DNA from: an uncultured Clostridia bacterium | GTDB taxonomy: Bacteria; Bacillota; Clostridia; TANB77; CAG-508 | Reading direction: 5' to 3' | NCBI GenBank assembly: GCA_947632035.1 | Contig: CANRNR010000004.1 | Location: forward strand, 1 to 64,000 | DNA: 64,000 nt | Part shown: positions 31,119-39,949 of the stretch, in pieces | How the letters are laid out: each line of letters starts with the position of its first letter | Numbering within the stretch: the first letter of the stretch is position 1 | The notes under the pieces: generated by a model | The model's database searches: none | The model's input: the letters and a program-made list of their open reading frames with translations, nothing else | Told to the model about the DNA's origin: nothing | Program-made: the position numbers and the translations under genes

Positions 31119-31229
31119 CTATTTGCTTAAAATTATAACAATTATAATTAAGGCAAATACTATAATAGTTTCGACAACTAAGTCAAATAAAAGTAGGTAT
31201 ATTATTTCTAATAAAACAGCTTCTATCAT
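31119..31229 (-). CDS. Small hydrophobic peptide, putative type I toxin (36 aa)
   Basis: Translated by hand: MIEAVLLEIIYLLLFDLVVETIIVFALIIIVIILSK*, strong RBS ggaggtggtgct upstream of ATG 31229; not in ORF track. Confidence 0.65.
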   Translation of the reverse strand: MIEAVLLEIIYLLLFDLVVETIIVFALIIIVIILSK

Positions 31230-31312
31230 AGCACCACCTCCATTCTCACAACTGATGTTGTGAACGAAAAGTGGCAAACCACATCTGCTTATTCTCATTT
31301 CCTATGTTTATC

Positions 31313-31341
31313 AATATACAACATTATTGGATAAAATACAA
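31313..31341 (-). promoter_or_regulatory. Putative promoter of toxin mRNA
   Basis: Minus strand TTGTAT - 17 nt - TATATT. Confidence 0.5.
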
Positions 31342-31489
31342 GCGAACAAAACAAATTTTTGAAAAATTATTGTATTTATAATATTGTAATTTATTAAACT
31401 TATAATAATTTTAATAAATTGATTGATATTTGTATCAGTCGCCACAGAGCCACGCGAGTTGTAAATATCTACGTCAATGGCTCCAACTA

Positions 31490-31530
31490 AAAAAACTTAC
31501 GAACTTTAAAAGTTTCATAAGTTTTTTAAT
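31490..31530 (+). terminator. Hairpin terminator in intergenic region
   Basis: AAAACTTAcGAACTTTAAAAGTTTCaTAAGTTTTTT. Confidence 0.65.
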
Positions 31531-31627
31531 TTTAGAAAAGATGGGAGGAGGTAATTTTATATAAAACCATTGACAATCACAAACAAATGTTTTATAATGA
31601 TAAAAATTATATAAGGATGTGATATAA

Positions 31628-32503
31628 TTGAAAAAAGATATTATAAAAGCAGAAATGAAAGTAAAGGATAATATAATTGGAATAATGAGATTTGGAGATG
31701 TAGATTACATTTCATTAACTGATTTAGCAAAATATGAAAATCCAAAAGATCCATCTGGTGTTATAAGAAATTGGATGTCAAATAAAGATTCTTTTGCTTT
31801 TTATAGCTTATGGGAAGAATTACACAATGATAATTTTAATTCCGTGGAATCCCACAGAATTAAAATTGACGAGGTTGGTTATAATCGTTTTACAATGACT
31901 CCAAATCGTTGGAAAAGAGAATTTAACAGTATTGGAATTATTCCAAGTAGTGGAAAATATAGTATAGGAACATTTGCTCATCCAGATATTGCTTTTGAAT
32001 TTGCAAGTTGGTTAAATGTTGAATTTAAACTATATCTAATTACAGAATTTGAAAGGCTAAAACAAAATGAAGCATATCAAAATAAAATTGATTGGTCTGT
32101 AAGAAGAGAGCTAGCTAAAACAAATTACAGAATACATACTGATAGTATAAAAGAGAATATTATTCCTACATTAACTGAAAAGCAAAAGCAATATATTTAT
32201 GCTAATGAAGCAGACATATTAAATGTTGCACTATTTGGAATGACTGCTAAAGAGTGGAAAGAGAAAAATCCAAATTTGGAAGGTAATATGAGGGATTATG
32301 CAAATATTCTTCAGTTAGTAATTTTAATAAATTTAGAAAATCTGAATGCAGAAATGATAAATCAGGGAATTAAACAAAGCAAAAGACTTGAGAGATTAAA
32401 TGAAATAGCTAAAAGGCAATATGAAATTTTACAAGATCATAAAGGGATTAAAAGAATAGAACATTTAGATAGCAATATGAAAAAACTTTTAGGAGAAAAA
32501 TAA
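31628..32503 (+). CDS. KilA-N domain protein
   Basis: DYISLTDLAKYENPKDPSGVIRNWMSNKDSFAFYSLWEELHN..HPDIAFEFASWLNVEFKLYLITEFERLK; TTG start. Confidence 0.85.
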   Translation: MKKDIIKAEMKVKDNIIGIMRFGDVDYISLTDLAKYENPKDPSGVIRNWMSNKDSFAFYSLWEELHNDNFNSVESHRIKIDEVGYNRFTMTPNRWKREFNSIGIIPSSGKYSIGTFAHPDIAFEFASWLNVEFKLYLITEFERLKQNEAYQNKIDWSVRRELAKTNYRIHTDSIKENIIPTLTEKQKQYIYANEADILNVALFGMTAKEWKEKNPNLEGNMRDYANILQLVILINLENLNAEMINQGIKQSKRLERLNEIAKRQYEILQDHKGIKRIEHLDSNMKKLLGEK

Positions 32504-32512
32504 GGATAAAAT

Positions 32513-32550
32513 AAGAAAGACATTTAAGTGAATATTTGTCTTTCTTATTT
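32513..32550 (+). terminator. Rho-independent terminator
   Basis: AAGAAAGACA..TGTCTTTCTT + ATTTTATTTG. Confidence 0.7.
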
Positions 32551-32696
32551 TATTTGTTCGTTTGTTTTTAGATAATTATGATGAAGCATATTAGCTCAAC
32601 AAAAGTTATGGAACTAAAGAACAGCGCTACGAATAAAATAAAAGAGAAGATATAAGTAAGATAAACAATAAAATAGATAAGAAAATAAGAGAGAGG

Positions 32697-33234
32697 ATGA
32701 AAATTTTAATAATGGCTTTTATACAATTTATAAAAGAACAGATAAAAACAATAAAAGAAAACGATCCAGCAATTAAAAGTGCATTTGAAGTATTCATGTA
32801 TCCAAGCTTTAAAGCAATTATATACCATAAAATATCACACTACTTTTATAGAAAGAATCATTTTTTAATAGCAAAATATATAAGTGAAAAAGGAAAAAGA
32901 AAAACAGGAATAGAAATACACCCACGGTGCAAAAATAGGAAAAGGCTTATTTATAGACCATGGAACAGGAGTAGTAATAGGAGAAACTGCAATAGTGGGA
33001 GATAATGTAACAATGTTTCATGGAGTAACTTTAGGTGGGACTGGAAAGCAAAAAGGAAAGAGACATCCAACAATTGGAAACAATGTATTTATAGGTTGTG
33101 GAGCAAAAATACTTGGAAACATTACAGTTGGTGATAATGTAAAAATAGGTGCTAATGCAGTAATATTAAAAGATGTACCAAGTAATGTAACAGTTGTAGG
33201 TGTGCCCGGAAAAGTAGTAAAAAAGAAAATTTGA
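32697..33234 (+). CDS. cysE: Serine O-acetyltransferase-like protein; requires +1 frameshift at CGG (32925-32927)
   Basis: 0-frame ..[12 protein letters not shown]; +1 frame ..[64 protein letters not shown], canonical CysE left-handed beta helix. Confidence 0.85.
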
Positions 33235-33252
33235 AAGTATAATTTTAAGAAT

Positions 33253-33312
33253 TAAACCTTTTTAAAATAAGTAAAATTGCAAGATATACAAATTTTAAAA
33301 GGGTTATTTTTA
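33253..33312 (+). terminator. Rho-independent terminator
   Basis: AACCTTTTTAAAAT..ATTTTAAAAGGGTT + ATTTTT. Confidence 0.55.
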
Positions 33313-33455
33313 TGCTCTTAAAACTATTGATATTTTTATTAAAATAAAATATAATATGAACGAATAATTTAATAAATAAGATATTAAAAAATAGTAAATT
33401 TTTTAAGCAAAAAAATAATAAACCAAATAAATTTCAAACAAAGGAGAAAAATAAC

Positions 33456-34022
33456 ATGCCAGGATTTCACATACATTTAGCAATTGGAAATAGATATATA
33501 GAAAAACATGGAATAAAAGATAAAGAAAGCTTTTTATGGGGAATAATTGCACCAGATTTTGCAGAAAATAAAACTAAAAGTCACTATACTAAACCATCAA
33601 AACCAAATGAATCTATAATAGAATCATCTAAAAATAAAGTTTGCATAGAAGATTTTTTAAAAGAAAATGAAGTGAAAACTGATTATGAAAAGGGTGTATT
33701 TTTACACTTACTTACAGACAAAATATTTTTTACAGAATTTTTCCCAGTAGATTATTTAGAAAGTGTAACATATGAACAGTTTTTAAAAGACTTATATACA
33801 AGTTATGGTTTGACCAATGCATATGTGGAAAAAAAGTATCAAATTAAGTTTTCAAAAGAACTTTTAGAAAAGATAACTTTAAACATTAAAGAAAATGCAA
33901 AGAAAAAACATATAGAAGGTCAAAAAGGAAATAATATAATACCTATTGATAAATTAGATGAATTCATTGAAAAAATGTCAGATACTTCAATAGAGGATTA
34001 TTTAAAAAAATATTCTAAATGA
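33456..34022 (+). CDS. Zinc-dependent phospholipase C/D-like domain protein
   Basis: MPGFHIHLAIGNRYIEKHGIKDKESFLWGIIAPDFAE..FLHLLTDKIFF. Confidence 0.5.
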   Translation: MPGFHIHLAIGNRYIEKHGIKDKESFLWGIIAPDFAENKTKSHYTKPSKPNESIIESSKNKVCIEDFLKENEVKTDYEKGVFLHLLTDKIFFTEFFPVDYLESVTYEQFLKDLYTSYGLTNAYVEKKYQIKFSKELLEKITLNIKENAKKKHIEGQKGNNIIPIDKLDEFIEKMSDTSIEDYLKKYSK

Positions 34023-34165
34023 AATGTTATACATTTATGGAAATGTTAAAAAGTAAAAAAGTATAAAAATAAAAAAGCAAAAACAAAAAGCATAAAAATA
34101 AATATGAAAACGTAAAAAAGAAAAAACATAAAAAAGTAAAAACTTGAAAAGAAAGGAAAACAAAC

Positions 34166-36934
34166 ATGAGCGAAGAAAAAAATTGGTTTAATAAAACAAT
34201 TAAAGAAGTAGAAGAACATTTTAAGCTTGACGAAAATCAAGGTTTAACAACTGAACAAGTAGAAAAAAATAGAGAAACTTATGGAATAAATGAGCTAGAA
34301 ACTAAAAAGAAAAAAAGTTTAATTGTAAAGTTTTTAGAGCAATTTAAAGATTTTATGATTATAATCTTAATTCTTGCAGCAATTATTTCAGGTGTTATAG
34401 GCTATATTCAAAATGAAGGAATTACAGATTCAATAATCATTTTAATTGTTGTAATAGTAAATGCAATTATAGGGGTAGCACAAGAAAATAAAGCGGAGAA
34501 GTCGTTAGAGGCTTTGCAAAAGTTAAGCTCACATGTAGCAAAAGTAATAAGAAATGGAAATATAGAAGTTGTAGCATCTCGTGATTTAGTACCAGGAGAT
34601 ATAGTGGTGCTAGATACAGGTGATTATGTACCAGCAGACTTAAGAATAATAGAGGCAGTTAATTTAAAAGCACAAGAAGCATCTTTAACAGGTGAGTCTG
34701 TTCCAGTAGAAAAAATTACAGCCGAAATTGAAAAAGAAAAAGTAGGAATAGGCGATAGAACAAATATGTTATTTTCTTCTAGCTTAATTACATATGGTAG
34801 AGGAAAAGGTATTGTAGTAGAAACAGGAATGAATACAGAAGTAGGTAAAATTGCAGGAATGATAAACACAGTAGAAGAAACAGAAACACCACTTCAACAA
34901 AAATTGAATAAATTAGGAAAAACTTTAGGAATAGCTGCAATTGTTATTTGTGTAGTTATTTTCGTAATTGGTATGTTATATGGTAAAGACCCAGTTGATA
35001 TGTTCATGACAGCAGTTAGCTTAGCAGTAGCTGCAATTCCAGAGGGATTAGCTGCTGTATCTACAATAGTTCTTGCAATAGGTGTTCAAAGAATGGTTAA
35101 AAAGCACGCTATTGTAAAGAAACTTCCAGCAGTAGAAACCCTAGGAAGTACAACTGTAATTTGCTCAGATAAAACAGGAACATTAACACAAAATAAAATG
35201 ACTGTTAAAAAAGTTTTCTATAATGGAAACTTAGTAGATATAGAAAGTATAGATGTACAAAACATACCAGAAGAGCTAAAAAAGCTAATTTCAGTTAGTA
35301 TGTTCTGCAATGACACAAAAGTAGCACAAGATAAAACTTTGACAGGGGATCCAACAGAAACAGCACTTATAGATATGGGCTTTAAATTAGATTTTGATCC
35401 AACTAAACTAGAGCAATATCCAAGAGTAAAAGAATTGCCATTTGACTCTGAAAGAAAGCTAATGACAACAGTTCATAAAGTAATGGATAGCTATGTTGTT
35501 TACACAAAAGGTGGTATAGATGAGTTATTACAAAGATGTAATAGCTATAGTTTGAATGGAAATATAAAAGAAGACTTAGAAAATTACAGAAAAGAAATAT
35601 CAAAACAAAATGAGCAAATGGCAAGTGAAGCTTTGCGTGTACTTGCTATGGCATATAAAGAATTAGACCATGAACCAACAGATGATGAAATGAAGCAAAT
35701 AGAAAATAATTTAATATATGTTGGAATGGTTGGAATGATAGACCCACCAAGAGAAGAAGTAAAAGATGCAGTTCAAAAATGTAAAACTGCTGGAATTAAA
35801 ACTGTTATGATTACAGGCGACCATAAAATGACAGCAGTTGCTATTGCAAAAGCACTAGGAATTCTAGAAAATGAAGATGAAGCAATTACAGGTGCAGACC
35901 TTGAAAATATGTCAGATGAAGATTTAAAAGCAAATGTAAGAAAATATAGTGTATATGCTAGGGTATCGCCAGAGCACAAAGTAAGAATAGTAAGGGCTTG
36001 GCAAGCAAATGGAGAAATCGTTGCAATGACAGGCGATGGCGTAAATGATGCACCAGCACTTAAAACAGCAGATATTGGTTGTGCAATGGGTATGGTAGGA
36101 ACAGATGTAGCAAAAGAAGCAGCAGATGTAATATTAACAGATGATAACTTTGCAACAATCGTATCATCAGTAGAAGAAGGAAGAAGAATTTACGATAATA
36201 TTTTAAAAGCAATTCAATTCTTAATATCTAGCAACATTGGAGAAATTCTTATACTATTTATTGCCATTTTAATTACACCACTACTTAGTAATTGGTTTGG
36301 AATAGATATAAATTTAATAGTACCACTTTTACCAATGCATATTTTATGGATTAACTTAGTTACAGACTCACTTCCAGCACTTGCTTTAGCAGTTGACCCA
36401 GCAGAAAAAGATGTTATGAATAGGAAGCCAATCAAACCAAATCAAGGTGTATTTACAAAAGGAATGACATGGAGAGTAATATATCAAGGAATTATGATAG
36501 GCGCAATAGCATTAACAGCATTTATTATTGGTTTAGCTACACCAGAAGAAAGCTTGCCAGTTGTAGAAATGACAGATGCAGAAGGAGTAGTTAGAACTTT
36601 AAGTGCAGAGGAAGTAAAAGTAGAAATAGGACAGACAATGGCATTTACAGTTTTAGCACTTTCACAATTAGTACATGTATTTAACATTAGAAACAACAAA
36701 GAATCTATATTTAAAACAGGAATTTTCAATAACAGCAAGCTAATTTTAGCAACAATTGTATCAGCTTCTTTAATGCTAGTAATACTTTTAATTGAACCAT
36801 TAAGGCATTTGTTCAGTATACCTGTATTACCACTTATGAATATTATAGAAGTTGTAATATTAGTATTTATGCCAATTGTAATTGTGGAAATATTTAAGCT
36901 ATTAAAAATAAATACAGTAAAAGAGGAAAAATAA
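34166..36934 (+). CDS. P-type cation (calcium-type P2A) transporting ATPase
   Basis: VICSDKTGTLTQNKMT, MITGDHKMTAVAIAKALGI, MTGDGVNDAPALKTADIGCAMG, HILWINLVTDSLPALALAVDP. Confidence 0.95.
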   Translation: MSEEKNWFNKTIKEVEEHFKLDENQGLTTEQVEKNRETYGINELETKKKKSLIVKFLEQFKDFMIIILILAAIISGVIGYIQNEGITDSIIILIVVIVNAIIGVAQENKAEKSLEALQKLSSHVAKVIRNGNIEVVASRDLVPGDIVVLDTGDYVPADLRIIEAVNLKAQEASLTGESVPVEKITAEIEKEKVGIGDRTNMLFSSSLITYGRGKGIVVETGMNTEVGKIAGMINTVEETETPLQQKLNKLGKTLGIAAIVICVVIFVIGMLYGKDPVDMFMTAVSLAVAAIPEGLAAVSTIVLAIGVQRMVKKHAIVKKLPAVETLGSTTVICSDKTGTLTQNKMTVKKVFYNGNLVDIESIDVQNIPEELKKLISVSMFCNDTKVAQDKTLTGDPTETALIDMGFKLDFDPTKLEQYPRVKELPFDSERKLMTTVHKVMDSYVVYTKGGIDELLQRCNSYSLNGNIKEDLENYRKEISKQNEQMASEALRVLAMAYKELDHEPTDDEMKQIENNLIYVGMVGMIDPPREEVKDAVQKCKTAGIKTVMITGDHKMTAVAIAKALGILENEDEAITGADLENMSDEDLKANVRKYSVYARVSPEHKVRIVRAWQANGEIVAMTGDGVNDAPALKTADIGCAMGMVGTDVAKEAADVILTDDNFATIVSSVEEGRRIYDNILKAIQFLISSNIGEILILFIAILITPLLSNWFGIDINLIVPLLPMHILWINLVTDSLPALALAVDPAEKDVMNRKPIKPNQGVFTKGMTWRVIYQGIMIGAIALTAFIIGLATPEESLPVVEMTDAEGVVRTLSAEEVKVEIGQTMAFTVLALSQLVHVFNIRNNKESIFKTGIFNNSKLILATIVSASLMLVILLIEPLRHLFSIPVLPLMNIIEVVILVFMPIVIVEIFKLLKINTVKEEK

Positions 36935-37033
36935 ATTAGAAAAAATATTATAAAAATAAGTTATAATGTATTAAAATTTAAATTGTTATAAATAATGTGA
37001 AGAAAGATAGGAAATAAATGGAGGCTTAATATT

Positions 37034-38059
37034 ATGATAAATTATAATATAGAAGTTGGAGAAAAAAAGAAAAATACAAAGAAAGAAATAATAATCTTAT
37101 CTATTATAGCAATAATTTTAGTAAGTGCTGCAATTTTTGGTGGAATAGAGTTAGCAAAAAGAAGAAGTTTAGCCAAAAAGCCAATGAACTCAGAAAATAC
37201 TCAGTATGCACAAAGTGGTCAAGAAGATAACAATCAAGATGTAAATGGAGAGATAAATACAAATTCAAGTGAAAATAATGTAAGTAATCAAAATGAAAAT
37301 CAAGAAAATAAAAATGGAACTTCAAGTAACAATCAAGAAACTCAAATCAGTAGTGGAGAACAAAGTGAACCAGAAGAAAACAATCCAGAAGTTAGTGGTT
37401 CAAAGTTAACAGATAAACAAATAGAAGCAATAGATAAAATATATAATTCAAAAGAAAAAGTAGCATATTTAACATTTGATGATGGACCATCAAGTACAGT
37501 AACACCTAAAATATTAGATACATTAAAAAAAGAAAACATTAAAGCAACATTTTTTGTATTAGGAACAATGGTAAAATCAAATGGAAGCTTATTAAAAAGA
37601 GAAAGAGAAGAAGGACACTATATAGCAAACCATGGATATTCACATGTATATAGTAAAGTATATGCAAATGAAAATAAACCATTAGAAGAATATGAAAAAA
37701 CAAATAAAATTATAGCAGATGCACTAGGAGATAGCACGTATCAATCTAATGTATTTAGATTCCCTGGTGGATCAGTTGGTGGATATTATGACAAAATAAA
37801 GACAAAAGCTAAAAAAGTGCTAAAAAAGGAAGGCATTGCATACCTAGATTGGAACTGCTTGACTAATGATGCAGCAGGATCTGACACAAAAGAAGAAATT
37901 ATGAAAAGTTTAAAATCTACCTGTAAGGGAAAAAACAGCATAGTTGTTTTAATGCATGATGCACCAAATAAAAAATTAACAGCGCAAACTTTACCGGATG
38001 TTATTGCATATTTAAGAAGTCAAGGCTATAGCTTTAAGAATTTATATGATGTTATTTAA
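37034..38059 (+). CDS. Membrane-anchored polysaccharide deacetylase
   Basis: AYLTFDDGPSSTVTPKILDTLKKENIKATFFVLG..GHYIANHGYSH..FRFPGGS. Confidence 0.93.
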   Translation: MINYNIEVGEKKKNTKKEIIILSIIAIILVSAAIFGGIELAKRRSLAKKPMNSENTQYAQSGQEDNNQDVNGEINTNSSENNVSNQNENQENKNGTSSNNQETQISSGEQSEPEENNPEVSGSKLTDKQIEAIDKIYNSKEKVAYLTFDDGPSSTVTPKILDTLKKENIKATFFVLGTMVKSNGSLLKREREEGHYIANHGYSHVYSKVYANENKPLEEYEKTNKIIADALGDSTYQSNVFRFPGGSVGGYYDKIKTKAKKVLKKEGIAYLDWNCLTNDAAGSDTKEEIMKSLKSTCKGKNSIVVLMHDAPNKKLTAQTLPDVIAYLRSQGYSFKNLYDVI

Positions 38060-38141
38060 AAACATAATATTTTTAGATAATTACAAATTTTAGATTAAAA
38101 TTGCGAAAAATGAATATTCTAATATAGAGGTAAAAGAAAAT

Positions 38142-39041
38142 ATGTATGATGTAGTTGTGATAGGAGGAGGTCCAGCAGGAATAACAGCTTCAATCTATGC
38201 AAAAAGGAGGAAGCTTTCAGTTTTAGTTATAAGCAAAAAAGAAACAAGCTTATTTAAGGCAGAAAAAATTGAAAACTATTATGGATTTCCACAAGGAATT
38301 TCAGGCGAAGAACTTTATAATAATGGAATTAAGCAAGCAGAAAATTTAAGCATAGATATTGTAGAAGATGAAGTGGTAGCACTTTCTTCAAATGAATTTA
38401 ATGAAAAGAATTTTGAAAATAAAGCTGATGAAAAAATCTTTGAAATAGAGACAGTAAATTCACACTATCAAGCAAAAGCAGTAATTTTAGCAACAGGAAG
38501 CAATAGGCTATTACCTAATATTAAAGGAATACAAGAATTTGAAGGAAAAGGCATTAGCTATTGTGCCATATGTGATGCATTCTTTTATAAAGGTAAAGAT
38601 GTTGCAGTTTTAGGAAGCGGAAACTATGCAATACATGAAATGCAAGAATTAAAACCAATAGTAAATTCAGTTACAATTTTAACAAATGGAGACAAAATAG
38701 TAGAAAACAGAGATGTAGATATAAGTAAAGATGAAAAAGTGCAAGTAATTGAAAAGAAAGTAAAAGAATTTAGAGGAGATAGCAAAATACAAGAAGTGGA
38801 ATTTGAAGATGAAACTAAAAAAGATATACAAGGTGTATTTGTAGCTATTGCAACAGCATCAAGCAATGACTTAGCAAGAAAAATAGGAGCAAGAATAGAA
38901 CATGGACACATTGTAACAGACGAAAATATGGAAACAACAGTAAAAGGGCTATTTGCTTGTGGTGATTGCACGGGAGGTCTTTTGCAAATCAGCAAAGCTG
39001 TATATGAAGGAACACTTGCAGGACTAGCAGTTTTAAGATAG
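38142..39041 (+). CDS. Thioredoxin reductase-like FAD oxidoreductase
   Basis: YDVVVIGGGPAGITASIYAKRRKL, ISYCAICDAFFYKGKDVAVLGSGNYA, GLFACGDCTGG. Confidence 0.9.
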   Translation: MYDVVVIGGGPAGITASIYAKRRKLSVLVISKKETSLFKAEKIENYYGFPQGISGEELYNNGIKQAENLSIDIVEDEVVALSSNEFNEKNFENKADEKIFEIETVNSHYQAKAVILATGSNRLLPNIKGIQEFEGKGISYCAICDAFFYKGKDVAVLGSGNYAIHEMQELKPIVNSVTILTNGDKIVENRDVDISKDEKVQVIEKKVKEFRGDSKIQEVEFEDETKKDIQGVFVAIATASSNDLARKIGARIEHGHIVTDENMETTVKGLFACGDCTGGLLQISKAVYEGTLAGLAVLR

Positions 39042-39183
39042 CTAGACAGTTTTTTTGTCTTAATGTTTTTAGAGTTCTTTATCTTTTGAATTTTAAATTT
39101 TTGATTTTAATTTTTAAATTATATATTAAGAAAGAATATTGAAATGCATAATTCAATATAAAAAATAATAGGAGGAAAATAAA

Positions 39184-39492
39184 ATGTCTGTAATTACATT
39201 AAATAATGAAAATTTTGAGCAAGAGGTATTACAATCTAGAACACCAGTAATAATTGATTTCTGGGCAAGTTGGTGTGGACCATGTAGAATGATGGCACCA
39301 GTAATAGACGAAATAGGAGAAAGCATGGGAGCATCTATTAAAGTAGGAAAAGTAAATGTTGATGAAAACCAAGATTTAGCAGAAAAATATGAAGTAATGA
39401 GTATACCAACATTTGTAATTATTAAAGATGGAAAAGAAACAGCAAGAACAATAGGTGTACAACCTAAAGAAGAAATTTTGAAATTAATATAA
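39184..39492 (+). CDS. trxA: Thioredoxin
   Basis: PVIIDFWASWCGPCRMMAPVIDEI..MSIPTFVIIKDGKE. Confidence 0.97.
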   Translation: MSVITLNNENFEQEVLQSRTPVIIDFWASWCGPCRMMAPVIDEIGESMGASIKVGKVNVDENQDLAEKYEVMSIPTFVIIKDGKETARTIGVQPKEEILKLI

Positions 39493-39599
39493 TTGACTAA
39501 CTTTTTTAACATAATGTTAATCATTATAAAAAATTTCCTCAAATGCTCTTGACTACAAATAAAAACACGAGTATAATAAAAAAAGTTAATAGAAAATAG

Positions 39600-39838
39600 A
39601 AAAACAAAAATGAGACAAAGTAAAATCAAGGTTACGGATAAGAGAAAATTAGTCACCGGCTGAAAGCTAATTCTACGAAAAACGGATTTGAAAAACTACC
39701 TCATTGTTGCTAGAAATAAAAAGCTAGCCGTAAAAATTCTGCGTTAAAGAAATAATTAAGTTAAAAATAGGGTGGAACCGTGTTAAATATAAAAGCACCC
39801 CTAATAGATAGAAAAATCTATTAGGGATGCTTTTTTTA
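39600..39838 (+). promoter_or_regulatory. T-box leader upstream of thrS
   Basis: Conserved T-box sequence AGGGTGGAACCGTG (39769-39782) followed by terminator hairpin agcacccctaatagat..atctattagggatgcttttttt. Confidence 0.9.
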
Positions 39839-39949
39839 AGTTTATTATCATGGAATGACACTTAACTAAACAAAAACAAATCTAAATAAATTTGATAAAC
39901 ATTTATCAAATTATTGTTTATTAAAAAATAAGAAAGGAGATACAAAACT

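Noticed and set aside
32995-33234. ORF 32995..33234 as a separate acetyltransferase
   Set aside because: Lacks the N-terminal half of CysE; it is the +1-frame continuation of 32697.
39620-39780. CGG triplets near 39636-39690 as extra frameshift sites
   Set aside because: They lie in the thrS T-box leader, which is non-coding.
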